From Lactobacillus sp. W8174 (lineage in GTDB: Bacteria; Bacillota; Bacilli; Lactobacillales; Lactobacillaceae): DNA of 64,000 nucleotides. Below the pieces are notes generated by a model that did no database searches, was not told the origin of the DNA, and worked only from the letters and a program-made list of their open reading frames with translations. This document shows positions 15,693-24,720 of the stretch, one piece after another. Location of the stretch: NCBI RefSeq assembly GCF_016100975.1, contig NZ_JACFRN010000001.1, forward strand, positions 62,001-126,000, in the 5' to 3' direction. The translations under genes were made by a program, and so were the position numbers. Positions within the stretch are counted from its first letter, which is position 1. Each line of letters starts with the position of its first letter.

Positions 15693-17750
15693 ATGGAAAA
15701 CAATGAACCAAAGAAAAACGGTAAGGGCGGCTTATGGCACCGTTTTGACAACCGTTTTTTCATCGGTCGCTGGATCATTTTGATTTTGCTTACCGGGATG
15801 TTATTGGTTTGTACTTATTATACCGTTAAAGTTAAAACTTCAAATATATCAAATTTAAAGGCATCATTATCAGCTACAACCGGAATTTACGATTATAAGA
15901 GTCAAAAGTCTGGCTCATTATATTCGCAAAAAGGTACTTATGTAAGTTATAACAAAATTTCGCCTAATGTGAAAAATGCTGTAATTTCAACAGAAGATCG
16001 TACTTTTTGGAAAAATCCGGGTTTTAGCATCAAAGGAATGGGCAGAGCTGCTTTAGGCTTGATTCTTAACCGCGGTCAAATATCTGGTGGTGGTTCGACC
16101 ATCACGCAACAACTGGCTAAAAATGCTTTGTTGACGCAGAAGCAAACTTTCTCTCGTAAAGTTGAAGAACTTTTCTTTGCTATTGAAATAAACCATGTTT
16201 ATTCTAAAAAAGACATATTGACTATGTACCTTAATAAAGTTTATTTTGGCAATGGTGTATGGGGAGTTGAAGATGCCAGTCAAAAATATTTTGGTAAAAA
16301 TGCCAGTCAGTTGACAATCGGAGAAGGAGCAACTTTAGCCGGTATTTTGCGTAATCCAAGTAAATATAACCCAATTGACCATATGTCTTATGCTTTGTCT
16401 CGGAGAAACCTGATATTAAATCTAATGGTTGATAATAAAAAATTATCAAATTCCAGGGCGAAAAGTGAGCAAAAAATTGGTTTAACTTTACGTGACACCT
16501 ACCATAATAAAGATGGGTATCGTTACCCTTATTTCTTCGATGCAGTCGTTGACGAGGCAATTAATCGCTACGGGCTAAAAGAAGAAGATGTAATGAATAA
16601 GGGCTTGAAAATATACACAACCCTTAATCAAAATTATCAAAGTCAGCTGCAGCAAAAATTTGACCAAGGTTATCTGTTTCCGCAAAATGCGACTGATGGT
16701 ACGAAACCTCAAGGCGCAACGGTGGTAATGGATCCTGCAACTGGCGCAGTGCGAGCTGTAGTAGGTGGTCGAGGCAAACATGTTTTTCGTGGTTATAACC
16801 GTGCTACTCAAATGAAGAGACAACCAGGCTCTTCAATTAAACCGCTAGTTTCTTATGCTCCAGCGCTTCAACAAGGTTATCACTATGATTCGCAGCTTTC
16901 TAACAAGCTGCAGCGTTTTGGTAAAAATGGTTATCAACCGCATAACGTTGACAACGGCTATTCTGATAAAATCCCGATGTATTCCGCCTTGGCCCAGAGT
17001 AAAAATGTCCCTGCAGTTTGGTTACTAGATCGCATTGGGGTATCAAAGGGCGTTCAATCAGCTAATAATTTTGGTATCAAGGTGCCAAAAGAAGACCAAA
17101 ATCTTGCTTTAGCTTTAGGTGGACTATCAACAGGTGTTTCACCTATTCAAATGGCACGAGCATATTCAGCTTTTGCCAATAAAGGGAATTTGCCTAATAA
17201 TTCTTATTTCATCACTAAAATTACTGATGCTAGTGGGAATGTAATCGCTGAAAATCATGATACTGGTACGCATCGCATTATCTCGGAAAATACGGCTAAA
17301 GAAATGACTACCATGTTATTGGGGGTGTTTGCAGGTGGAACTGGAACATCCGCTCAACCAGCTGGTTATCGAGTTGCAGGTAAAACTGGGTCAACTGAAG
17401 TACCAAACTCTTATGGCTTTGGTACTAAAGATCAGTGGATCGTCGGTTATACACCAGACGTTGTGGTTGCTACTTGGGTTGGCTTCGACCGCACTAATCA
17501 GCAGCACTTCATGCATGGTGTTTCAGAAACTGGTATTACTAGGCTATATAAGGCTGAAATGGAAAGTATTTTGCCATATACAGCTCAAAATCAATTTAAA
17601 GAACAGGCCCCAAAGCAAATTATTCAAAATAACGGTGCAGGTTCAGATTGGACAAAGGGCTTTGGAGATAAAATCGAAAAAGGCATAGGTTCAGCAGGAG
17701 AAAAAATTAATGAATGGTATAATGACATTAAAGGACTTTTCGGTCATTAA
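15693..17750 (+). CDS. pbp1A: class A penicillin-binding protein 1A (transglycosylase/transpeptidase)
   Basis: Polymerises and crosslinks peptidoglycan. The 685 residues have a cytosolic tail, one membrane helix (about residues 30-50), a GT51 domain with STEDRTFW and GGGSTITQQLAKN, then a transpeptidase domain with the serine motif SSIKP, SKNVPA-type SxN and KTGSTE. The GT51 motif reads EDRTFWKNPG where many families have His before xG; I recall Asn here in other lactic acid bacteria, so I do not call it defective. A strong AAGGAG precedes the ATG. The YheA-like gene follows 14 bases after the stop. Confidence 0.96.
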   Translation: MENNEPKKNGKGGLWHRFDNRFFIGRWIILILLTGMLLVCTYYTVKVKTSNISNLKASLSATTGIYDYKSQKSGSLYSQKGTYVSYNKISPNVKNAVISTEDRTFWKNPGFSIKGMGRAALGLILNRGQISGGGSTITQQLAKNALLTQKQTFSRKVEELFFAIEINHVYSKKDILTMYLNKVYFGNGVWGVEDASQKYFGKNASQLTIGEGATLAGILRNPSKYNPIDHMSYALSRRNLILNLMVDNKKLSNSRAKSEQKIGLTLRDTYHNKDGYRYPYFFDAVVDEAINRYGLKEEDVMNKGLKIYTTLNQNYQSQLQQKFDQGYLFPQNATDGTKPQGATVVMDPATGAVRAVVGGRGKHVFRGYNRATQMKRQPGSSIKPLVSYAPALQQGYHYDSQLSNKLQRFGKNGYQPHNVDNGYSDKIPMYSALAQSKNVPAVWLLDRIGVSKGVQSANNFGIKVPKEDQNLALALGGLSTGVSPIQMARAYSAFANKGNLPNNSYFITKITDASGNVIAENHDTGTHRIISENTAKEMTTMLLGVFAGGTGTSAQPAGYRVAGKTGSTEVPNSYGFGTKDQWIVGYTPDVVVATWVGFDRTNQQHFMHGVSETGITRLYKAEMESILPYTAQNQFKEQAPKQIIQNNGAGSDWTKGFGDKIEKGIGSAGEKINEWYNDIKGLFGH

Positions 17751-17764
17751 TTAGGAGGAAAAAG

Positions 17765-18121
17765 ATGATTAATATTTATGATTCAGCAAATCAAGTAGCA
17801 ACAGATTTGCAAAAGCTTGATGAATTTAAGGCTTTAAGTGCTGCTATTGCTGCGGTTAAAAACAATGAAGAAAGTACAGCTTTGTTCAAACAGATGGATG
17901 AGATGCAGACAAAAATTATTAATTCACAGTCTGAAGGAAGAGATTTTCCAAAGGATTTAGAAGAGGATTATAAAAAATTAAATGAAAAGGTGCAAAAAGA
18001 TGCCCAAATATTAAAGCTCTTGCAAGCTGAGCAAAATATGTATAAAACTATTGATGATGTTCAAAAAGCAATTGCTAAGCCAATTAATGACCTTTATGAC
18101 GGTCTTAGGAATAAAAAATAA
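17765..18121 (+). CDS. YlbF/YmcA-family protein (UPF0342, YheA-like)
   Basis: A 118-residue all-helical protein, rich in Lys, Glu and Gln, typical of the UPF0342 family. Paralogues YlbF and YmcA (RicF, RicA) form a complex that assists RNase Y in Bacillus; the role of the YheA branch is not established. It starts after AGGAGG and its stop overlaps the ATG of yhaO by one base, so the two are translationally coupled. Its persistent linkage to the YhaO/YhaN/YhaM genes suggests a nucleic-acid maintenance role, which is inference. Confidence 0.85.
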   Translation: MINIYDSANQVATDLQKLDEFKALSAAIAAVKNNEESTALFKQMDEMQTKIINSQSEGRDFPKDLEEDYKKLNEKVQKDAQILKLLQAEQNMYKTIDDVQKAIAKPINDLYDGLRNKK

Positions 18122-19332
18122 TGAAATTCATCCATTTTGCTGACGCACATTTAGATAGTCCATTTTTGGGGCTATCTTTTTTACCATCTGAGAGTTTTAA
18201 GCAGATTCAAAATGCTCCAATGCAATCTTTAACTAAAATTGTAGATTTGGCACTGAAAGAAAAGGTTGATTTAGTATTAATTGCTGGGGATACTTTTGAT
18301 AGTTTCAAGCCAACTCCCAGTGTACAAATTTTTTTCGCTCATGAAATTGAGCGACTAGTCAATGCGCAGATTCAGGTAATAATGATTTTGGGTAATCATG
18401 ATCATATGGCAAAAGAAGACTTGCTGGTCGCTGAAAGTCCCTATTTCAAGTTACTGGGTAACGGAGAAAAAGTAGAAACTGTCTCTTATAAAACAAAAAA
18501 CGGTTTTGAATATGACGTGAGCGGCTTTTCATATTTGGCCAATCATATTAAAGATAATATGGCGGCGCAATTTCCTGCTAAAAGCAATCGTTATACTTTT
18601 GGCATCATGCACGCACAGGAAAGAGCAGGTGCCAGTGCACAAAATGTTTATGCGCCTTTTAGTTTGAGTGAGCTGCAAAATCTCAATTACAATTATTTTG
18701 CCTTGGGTCATATTCATTTAAGACAAGTCTTGTCCGAAACGCCATTAATCGTCTATCCAGGAAACATCCAGGGTCGTCACATTAATGAAACCGGTCCTAA
18801 AGGTTGCTATTTAGGAACTATTGATGAGCAAACAAAACAAACTAAGATCCATTTTATGCGGACCAATTCTATTACTTGGAGTAAAAAAGAGCTTGAATTA
18901 ACAAAACCAGTGGCAAAAACAGAACTGGAAAATATGATTATTGATTGTCTGTCAGCAATATCAACTACTTATTTTTGTCTGCAAATTAAGGGAGCTGATT
19001 TTTTGAATGAAAAAGAAAAAGAATTGGTCCAAGACAGTGATTTTTGGCAAATGATTTCTAAAAGACTGACTCATGACTCACAGTTGGTAGATGTGCGGTT
19101 TATTAGTGGGGCCAATTTAGAAATCGCCTTTAATGATCAAAAGTACTTTAAACAGGCTGAAAAAGAAGTTTTTGGTCCTGATCAATTTGCTCAAATCAGT
19201 AAAAGCTGGGCTTTAAAAACTGAGTATACTGATAGTTTGGCTCAAGACCCTGAATTCGTTCAGGAAGTAAAACAACTCTCTGAAGTCAAGTTAAATAGTA
19301 AATTGAAAGGAGTTAATGATGAAATTAATTAA
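18121..19332 (+). CDS. yhaO: DNA repair exonuclease YhaO (SbcD/Mre11-like metallophosphoesterase)
   Basis: A calcineurin-fold nuclease of 403 residues. Metal-binding motifs in order are FADAHLDS (Asp8, His10), AGDTFD, LGNHDH, and GHIHLRQ, all within the first 210 residues; a less conserved cap domain follows. It pairs with the ATPase YhaN as Mre11 pairs with Rad50. It starts one base inside the previous stop and overlaps the start of yhaN by 14 bases. The family assignment is firm; the DNA substrate in vivo is not known. Confidence 0.92.
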   Translation: MKFIHFADAHLDSPFLGLSFLPSESFKQIQNAPMQSLTKIVDLALKEKVDLVLIAGDTFDSFKPTPSVQIFFAHEIERLVNAQIQVIMILGNHDHMAKEDLLVAESPYFKLLGNGEKVETVSYKTKNGFEYDVSGFSYLANHIKDNMAAQFPAKSNRYTFGIMHAQERAGASAQNVYAPFSLSELQNLNYNYFALGHIHLRQVLSETPLIVYPGNIQGRHINETGPKGCYLGTIDEQTKQTKIHFMRTNSITWSKKELELTKPVAKTELENMIIDCLSAISTTYFCLQIKGADFLNEKEKELVQDSDFWQMISKRLTHDSQLVDVRFISGANLEIAFNDQKYFKQAEKEVFGPDQFAQISKSWALKTEYTDSLAQDPEFVQEVKQLSEVKLNSKLKGVNDEIN

Positions 19333-21817
19333 ACTTCAAATAGTTAATTTTGGTCAATTTTCAAACTTTACTTTTGATTTATCAAATTCAAACATTGATG
19401 TTTTTTACGGAGCTAATGAAGCAGGAAAGAGTACCATCGTTGCCTTTATTAAACAGATTTTATTTGGCTTTCACCTTGCTAACCATAGTTCGGATTTTTT
19501 TGAGGACTACACGCCTTTAGCACAGGTTAGTCCAATGGGCGGGTCTTTATTTTTTGAAAATGAAAATGGTCAGCATTATCAGTTAGAAAGACTTTACGCA
19601 CATGGTAAAGGGTCAAAAGCTGGTACTCTGACTGTGAAATGTGACAACCAAGTGGTACCAGAAAGTGTTTTTTTTGATCAAATAAAAAATATTGATGGTG
19701 AATTTTACACTGACAGTTTTATTTTTAATCAGGATATGCTGGCAAAAGTTGATCAGATCAAGCAGAAAGATTTACTGGAACGTATCTATTATTTGGGTGC
19801 AGCTAATAGTGATAGCCTAATAACTTTACGTGATGATTTTGCTAAAAGTGCTGACGGTTTATTTAAAAAGACTGGCAGAAAGCCGCCTATTAATCAGTTG
19901 CTGGTAGAAGTTAAAGATGAAGAAAGCAAAGTCAGTAACTCTGAAAATGAATTTTCTGTTTACCAAGAACTTAATGACAGTTTTAAAAAGCAAAAAAGTT
20001 TGCAACATCAAGAAGAGAACAAAGAACTTGCATTACAAAAAGAATATGACAAGTTAGAAAAGATGCAAAAACTTGTTCCCAGCTACGAAAAATTGCAAGA
20101 TTTACAAAATCAAGTTAAAACAGTCAACTTTGATTCAGAGCAGTTTCAATCTGCACAAACCTTAACAATGCAGGTTGATTCTTTGCATAAAAAGCAGCAG
20201 AAAATCACAGCAAAGTTAAGTGAATATTCTCATGACCAGGAAGAAAATAAGGCTGCTTCAGTGCTTGTTCAAAAAAAGCCGGAAGTATTACAATGGCAAT
20301 CTGAGTATCATAACTGCTTACAAAAAGATGAACAAATTAAGGAAGAGCAGAAACAACTTATTGCACTCGATCCAAATCTGAATAAAATTGTGGGAATGGA
20401 GCAAAAGGAAATTATTAAACTGCAAGATGACTATCAAAAGCTGCCCCAAAAGGAATTAAAGATTGAGCAGAGTAAGAATGGCAATTCTAAGCAGTATTTT
20501 TTGTTTGGTGGCGTTATTTTTCTTGTCGGTTTAATTTTATTGTTTATTGCACGAGCTTTTGGCTTTTTAGCTGTTGGTATTGGGCTGGCTCTAGTGTTAT
20601 TTGGTTTTTATCAGCAGAAGCAAACACAAAAAGCAGTAGAAACTATAACAGAGCAAAATGAAAAAATAAGGAAGCAAAGACAGTCTTTTGAAAAGCGCTA
20701 TGCTATTAATCCCATCAATTTAGATATAAATAATTTAATTAATGAATGGAGACAATATCAAGTATTAATTCAAAACTTAAAAAGAAATAATCAGCGAAAA
20801 AATGAGTTAATAGGATTAGTCACACCGATAGCAGTCCAATTAGGTGATGAACTGAATCAAACTGTAAGTACTTTTGAAGATGTATTGAATGGACTGGACC
20901 AACTGACCAAGAAAATAAATTTAGAAAAATTACGCCGAGAAAAGCAAACTAGCTTAGAAAACAGTTTGGCTGAAAATAAAGATGAACTAACTGAAACTGA
21001 AACCAAGCTAAAAATGATTCTGGCAAAGGCGCAAGTTACTAGCTTAGCTGAATATGAGCAAATACAAAAACAAAAGCTAAAACAGGATAAAATACAAAAC
21101 CAGATTGATGCTCTTGAAACGAATTTGCAAAATGATTTGAGCGAGTTAAAAAGTTATGCCCAAAATAAAACAGAAAATCAAACTGAACTCGCAAATTTAA
21201 GGTCAAAAATTTCTTCAGTTCATGAAAATATTAATCACATACAGGGAAAAGCAGCTGAAATAAAAGTCAAAATGGAAAATTTGGCAAATTCAACGGCTGT
21301 TTTCGAGGAAAAACAAAAACTGGCTAACTTAAAGGCAAAATTGAAAAATTTGAGCATTGAATATTTAGCTGACCTATTTACTGCAAAATGGATTAGTCGT
21401 GCTCTTGATTTAGCTTCGAATGAACGATTTCCCAAAATGCTGGTTACTGCTAAAGAATATTTGCGACTATTAACGGATAACCGTTATAATGATATTGAAA
21501 TTGGTAAAAAAATAACGGTTACTCGTTTTGATGGTAAAAAAATAGAAGTGCAATATCTTTCTAGAGGAACTTCTGAGCAATTATACTTTGCGTTAAAACT
21601 GGCTTTTGTTCAACAAATACGAGATGAAATAAATTTACCCATATTAATAGACGACTCTTTTGTTAATTTTGATGATCACAGAGTTGATGAAATTGAAAAG
21701 CTGCTTCAAGCAATTGCTAGAAACAATCAGGTATTAATTTTTACTGCGCAAACAAGTCTTGTTGATAAATTGCGAATACAACCGCTAACTTTTAAGAGAG
21801 GAACTAAAAATGTATAA
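19319..21817 (+). CDS. yhaN: Rad50/SbcC-like ATPase YhaN
   Basis: An 832-residue ABC-type ATPase. The Walker A motif GANEAGKST is at residues 31-39, and the signature and Walker B regions (LSRGTSEQLY, ILIDDSFVNFDD) are near the C terminus. Between them lie long Gln/Lys/Glu coiled coils. Unusually for Rad50 proteins, but typical of YhaN, two adjacent hydrophobic segments (about residues 390-430) interrupt the coil and could insert in the membrane. The start ATG 19319 is preferred over 19316 by spacing from AAAGGAG. It partners YhaO. The yhaM ATG overlaps its end by eight bases. Confidence 0.9.
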   Translation: MKLIKLQIVNFGQFSNFTFDLSNSNIDVFYGANEAGKSTIVAFIKQILFGFHLANHSSDFFEDYTPLAQVSPMGGSLFFENENGQHYQLERLYAHGKGSKAGTLTVKCDNQVVPESVFFDQIKNIDGEFYTDSFIFNQDMLAKVDQIKQKDLLERIYYLGAANSDSLITLRDDFAKSADGLFKKTGRKPPINQLLVEVKDEESKVSNSENEFSVYQELNDSFKKQKSLQHQEENKELALQKEYDKLEKMQKLVPSYEKLQDLQNQVKTVNFDSEQFQSAQTLTMQVDSLHKKQQKITAKLSEYSHDQEENKAASVLVQKKPEVLQWQSEYHNCLQKDEQIKEEQKQLIALDPNLNKIVGMEQKEIIKLQDDYQKLPQKELKIEQSKNGNSKQYFLFGGVIFLVGLILLFIARAFGFLAVGIGLALVLFGFYQQKQTQKAVETITEQNEKIRKQRQSFEKRYAINPINLDINNLINEWRQYQVLIQNLKRNNQRKNELIGLVTPIAVQLGDELNQTVSTFEDVLNGLDQLTKKINLEKLRREKQTSLENSLAENKDELTETETKLKMILAKAQVTSLAEYEQIQKQKLKQDKIQNQIDALETNLQNDLSELKSYAQNKTENQTELANLRSKISSVHENINHIQGKAAEIKVKMENLANSTAVFEEKQKLANLKAKLKNLSIEYLADLFTAKWISRALDLASNERFPKMLVTAKEYLRLLTDNRYNDIEIGKKITVTRFDGKKIEVQYLSRGTSEQLYFALKLAFVQQIRDEINLPILIDDSFVNFDDHRVDEIEKLLQAIARNNQVLIFTAQTSLVDKLRIQPLTFKRGTKNV

Positions 21818-22787
21818 ACGTTTGCTGGATTATAATGATGGCGAAGAACTAGAGTTGGTTGTGCTAATTAAGAATTCTCAATTAAGACATACGAAAAAAG
21901 GCAAACTTTATCTAGCAATGTCATTTAGTGATTCTTCTGGTGAGATTCGTGGCAACTTTTGGGATGCTAATGATCAAGATGCTGCAACTTTTAATGCAGG
22001 AACAATAGTAGAGCTTGATGGCAAGCGCGAAGAATATCAGGGTCAGCCACAAATAAAGATTTATAGCTTACGTGTTGTGGGCCCGGAAGAAGGGTATGAT
22101 CTTAGGCAATTTATCAAATCAGCTCCAGAGAAAATTGCTGATATGAAAGAAGAAATAAACCAGTATGTTTTTGAAATACTGAATCCTACTTGGAACAGAA
22201 TTGTACGATTCTTATTAAAAAAATGGGATAAACGATTTTTTGATTTTCCAGCGGGAAAAAGTAATCATCACGCAGTGCGTGGCGGACTGGCCTACCATAC
22301 TGTATCGATGCTGCGTGATGCAAAAGGTTTGGCGGACAATTATTCACAAATTAACCGTTCTTTGTTATATGCCGGCTGTATCCTCCATGATATGGGCAAA
22401 GTACTTGAATTAACAGGTCCGGCAGCGACACAATATACCACTGAAGGTAATTTGATTGGGCATTTGGTTTTGATTGATGAACAAATCATGCTGGCGGCTC
22501 AGCAACTTAAAATTGATTTAGAATCCGAAGACTTATTGTTGCTAAGGCATATGGTTTTATCTCATCATGGTAAATTTGAATATGGCTCACCTAAATTACC
22601 TGCTCTTCTTGAAGCCGAGTTACTGCACCGCATTGATGATTTGGATGCATCTGTTTACGCTATCACCAATGCTTTACAGCACACTCGTCCTGGCAACTTT
22701 ACCGATAATATAATGAGTCAAGGCGGCCGAAAATTTTATAGACCTAAAACAGATGAATCATTAGGAAAGGCCCGTAAATTAGAGTAA
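21810..22787 (+). CDS. yhaM: 3'-5' exoribonuclease YhaM
   Basis: Degrades RNA from the 3' end and is active on single-stranded DNA in relatives. The 325 residues hold an N-terminal OB-fold (about 10-95) and an HD phosphohydrolase domain with His in NHHAVRGGLAYH, the HD pair in CILHDMGK, and further His in LSHHGKFEYG. It overlaps yhaN, closing the yheA-yhaO-yhaN-yhaM unit. Its final codons and stop form part of a 52-base perfect palindrome that acts as terminator. Confidence 0.95.
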   Translation: MYKRLLDYNDGEELELVVLIKNSQLRHTKKGKLYLAMSFSDSSGEIRGNFWDANDQDAATFNAGTIVELDGKREEYQGQPQIKIYSLRVVGPEEGYDLRQFIKSAPEKIADMKEEINQYVFEILNPTWNRIVRFLLKKWDKRFFDFPAGKSNHHAVRGGLAYHTVSMLRDAKGLADNYSQINRSLLYAGCILHDMGKVLELTGPAATQYTTEGNLIGHLVLIDEQIMLAAQQLKIDLESEDLLLLRHMVLSHHGKFEYGSPKLPALLEAELLHRIDDLDASVYAITNALQHTRPGNFTDNIMSQGGRKFYRPKTDESLGKARKLE

Positions 22788-22829
22788 AAAAAGAGTTCAA
22801 GCATGCTTGAACTCTTTTTTTACTCTAAT
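22778..22829. terminator. 52-base perfect palindrome, bidirectional terminator between yhaM and prsA
   Basis: Every base from 22778 to 22829 is complementary to its mirror image around the centre GCATGC (22801-22806), with no mismatch. Runs of seven A and seven T flank the GAGTTCAAGC core, so each strand gives a stem followed by U. The yhaM stop (22785-22787) is inside it and the prsA stop lies four bases beyond it. Confidence 0.9.
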
Positions 22830-22833
22830 ATAA

Positions 22834-23733
22834 TTATTTTTTATCAGTAGATGTAGAAACATAAGAAGCTAAGACATCTTTTAGATCTTTATCTTTTATG
22901 TCAACTCCAGCCTTTTTAATAACTTTGGCTAGAACATCATGCATAGTTTGTTGGTCTTGTGACATTGTCTGATAGATTTGGTTATCAATCTCTTTTTTGT
23001 GTGAAGCAAATGATCCTTTAGCAGGGTGCTTAATCATTCTGATTACGTGATAACCTGATTGAGATTTAACAGGACTCTTTGTTGTTTCGCCAGTCTTTAA
23101 TTTAAAAGCAGCTTTCTTAAACGCAGGGTCTAAACTAGAATCAGTAGAATCAAAAGCAGGCAGCTTTCCTTCATTGTTTTTAGTTCCTGGATCTAAAGAA
23201 TACTTTTTCACCAAACTCTTAAAACTTTTACCATTTTTAAGTTCATTAGTAATTTCTTCTGCTTTAGATTTTTTAGAAACTAAAATATGTTGCACTTTAA
23301 CTTTTGGTTGATAATCTTTCCAAACTTTGTCTTCTTGACTCTTTGAAATCTTCTTGATGTCCTTTAAAGCAGCTTCAGTAAGCAGGTTTGTTTTCAAGTT
23401 TTGTTTGAAGCTTGAAGCAGTCATGCCATTTTGTTGCAAAACGGCATCAAATTGACTACCGTATTGCTTTTTGTAATTATTGTATTGTTTATCAACTTGC
23501 TTTTTTGAAACTTTGTTGCCATATTGTTGCTCTAAAACACGATTGATAATCATGTTTGCCAGGGCGGTTTTACCAGACTGAGACTTTTTCATTTCGTCAT
23601 AGTATTCTTGCTGGGTAATCTTGCCGCCTTTATAAGAAGCAACGGTTTTACCGCCATTGGAACAAGCCGCTGTTGATAATGCCATACTTGCTACGGCAAT
23701 GACAGCTGCTGCTTTTCTGATATATTTTTTCAT
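22834..23733 (-). CDS. prsA: foldase lipoprotein PrsA (parvulin-type peptidyl-prolyl isomerase)
   Basis: Helps secreted proteins fold outside the membrane. The 299 residues begin with a lipoprotein signal, lipobox STAAC with Cys24, then a helical chaperone region, a PpiC/parvulin domain (about residues 135-230, starting KVQHILVS and ending GYHVIRM) and a helical C terminus. The start is ATG 23733 with a GGAG box; a longer reading adds six unlikely residues. It is a single leftward gene, convergent with yhaM. The usual parvulin histidines are present at HILV and YHVI. Confidence 0.94.
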   Translation of the reverse strand: MKKYIRKAAAVIAVASMALSTAACSNGGKTVASYKGGKITQQEYYDEMKKSQSGKTALANMIINRVLEQQYGNKVSKKQVDKQYNNYKKQYGSQFDAVLQQNGMTASSFKQNLKTNLLTEAALKDIKKISKSQEDKVWKDYQPKVKVQHILVSKKSKAEEITNELKNGKSFKSLVKKYSLDPGTKNNEGKLPAFDSTDSSLDPAFKKAAFKLKTGETTKSPVKSQSGYHVIRMIKHPAKGSFASHKKEIDNQIYQTMSQDQQTMHDVLAKVIKKAGVDIKDKDLKDVLASYVSTSTDKK

Positions 23734-23847
23734 AAAATAAATTCTCCACATCCTTAATAAATTAAGTCACCGACAACTAATATAACATAAACTGGCAAAT
23801 CTAGTTTTTATTTTTAAGTTTTTTGTCAAAAATTGCCAGTTTCTTTA

Positions 23848-24189
23848 CTAATTTTTAGAATTATCAGCTTCATTTTCAATATTATGATTAATCGCTGAAG
23901 CTTTGCTTTTTAATTTGGCAATAATCCGATTAATGCCTATTTGATAATATTCCACTTCTTTTTCTAATTCAGAAATTGCTTTTTTAGCTTGTGGCAAAGA
24001 TTCTTTTAACTCTTGCTTGGCAGTCTTTAACTTTTTGCTAGAGTCGGTAAGATCACTAATGTCTTCTTTCACTGAATTAATTGGCTTTTGCACCGATGGG
24101 AATAAACGATTACCGTTTTTATCTTTAAATAGTGAAAGAACAACGCCAAAACCCGCTCCCACTGCTAGACCTAAACTAAAATGTTTCAT
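23848..24189 (-). CDS. YtxH-domain protein
   Basis: A small protein of 113 residues. An N-terminal hydrophobic glycine-rich segment (GLAVGAGFGVVLSLF) is followed by a KDK/GNRLF stretch and a long charged coiled coil, the layout of YtxH/YhaH-type general-stress proteins. Of two adjacent ATGs, 24189 is better spaced from the AAGGTG box, which overlaps the hit stop codon. Cotranscribed with hit. Function is not established in the family. Confidence 0.8.
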   Translation of the reverse strand: MKHFSLGLAVGAGFGVVLSLFKDKNGNRLFPSVQKPINSVKEDISDLTDSSKKLKTAKQELKESLPQAKKAISELEKEVEYYQIGINRIIAKLKSKASAINHNIENEADNSKN

Positions 24190-24198
24190 CATGTCACC

Positions 24199-24630
24199 TT
24201 AGAACTCGGCTCTAATTGCAGCTGCAACTTTTTGGTAATCTTCTTCAGTATATTTTTCAGCGTTATTGCGCGTTGCAATCTTTAAACCGTCTCCCTCAAA
24301 TCGTGGTATAAAGTGAATATGTGAGTGCATTACTACTTGGCTGGCACTGGCGCCATTATTGCTACTGATGTTCATACCAGTAATTCTAGGGTCAAACTTT
24401 TTAATTGCATTGGCAATTGTTGGAATATACTGCAAGTATCTTTGAGCATCTTCAGGCGTATAATCAAAAAAGTTAGTGATGTGCTTTTTAGGTACCATTA
24501 AAGTGTGACCTGGGTTGACTTGAGATAAGTCTAAAAAGGCTTTGACGTCGTCATTTTCGAAAACTGTGTAGCTGTTGGCTTCACCCGTGATAATTTTACA
24601 AAATAAGCAATCTTTATCTAATTCTTCCAT
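24199..24630 (-). CDS. hit: HIT-family nucleotide hydrolase
   Basis: A histidine-triad protein of 143 residues with the catalytic HSHIHFIPR motif (HxHxHxx) near residue 107 and an N-terminal zinc-type pair Cys7/Cys10 in DCLFCKI. Family members hydrolyse nucleotide phosphoramidates or dinucleoside polyphosphates; the exact substrate is unknown. It is divergent from ecsA across a 90-base region and followed by the YtxH gene, the same neighbourhood as in Bacillus subtilis. Confidence 0.92.
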   Translation of the reverse strand: MEELDKDCLFCKIITGEANSYTVFENDDVKAFLDLSQVNPGHTLMVPKKHITNFFDYTPEDAQRYLQYIPTIANAIKKFDPRITGMNISSNNGASASQVVMHSHIHFIPRFEGDGLKIATRNNAEKYTEEDYQKVAAAIRAEF

Positions 24631-24663
24631 TTTAAAACCTCTTCATTTCAAAATTTAGTTTCT

Positions 24664-24688
24664 TTTAATATCATGCTATCATATTAAA
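24664..24688. promoter_or_regulatory. symmetrical divergent promoter region, hit / ecsA
   Basis: TTTAATAT (24664-24671) and ATATTAAA (24681-24688) form an 8-base dyad. Between and over the arms TATCAT occurs twice (24669-24674 and 24677-24682), reading TATGAT on the other strand. These could be back-to-back -10 boxes for the two units. No convincing -35 was found. Confidence 0.35.
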
Positions 24689-24720
24689 TGAGTAAATTCA
24701 TTAAAAGAAAGATAGGAATT

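Noticed and set aside
16231..16560. 109-codon open frame on the minus strand inside pbp1A
   Set aside because: Antisense shadow of the GT51 domain; composition is implausible for a protein and there is no promoter or ribosome site.
17329..17688. 119-codon open frame on the plus strand inside pbp1A
   Set aside because: Lies wholly in another frame of the conserved transpeptidase domain, has no ribosome site and no recognisable protein features.
15693..17750. Inactive glycosyltransferase in PBP1A because the GT51 motif has Asn-Pro in place of His
   Set aside because: The essential Glu-Asp and the TITQQLAKN motif are intact, and I recall similar variants in other lactic acid bacteria.
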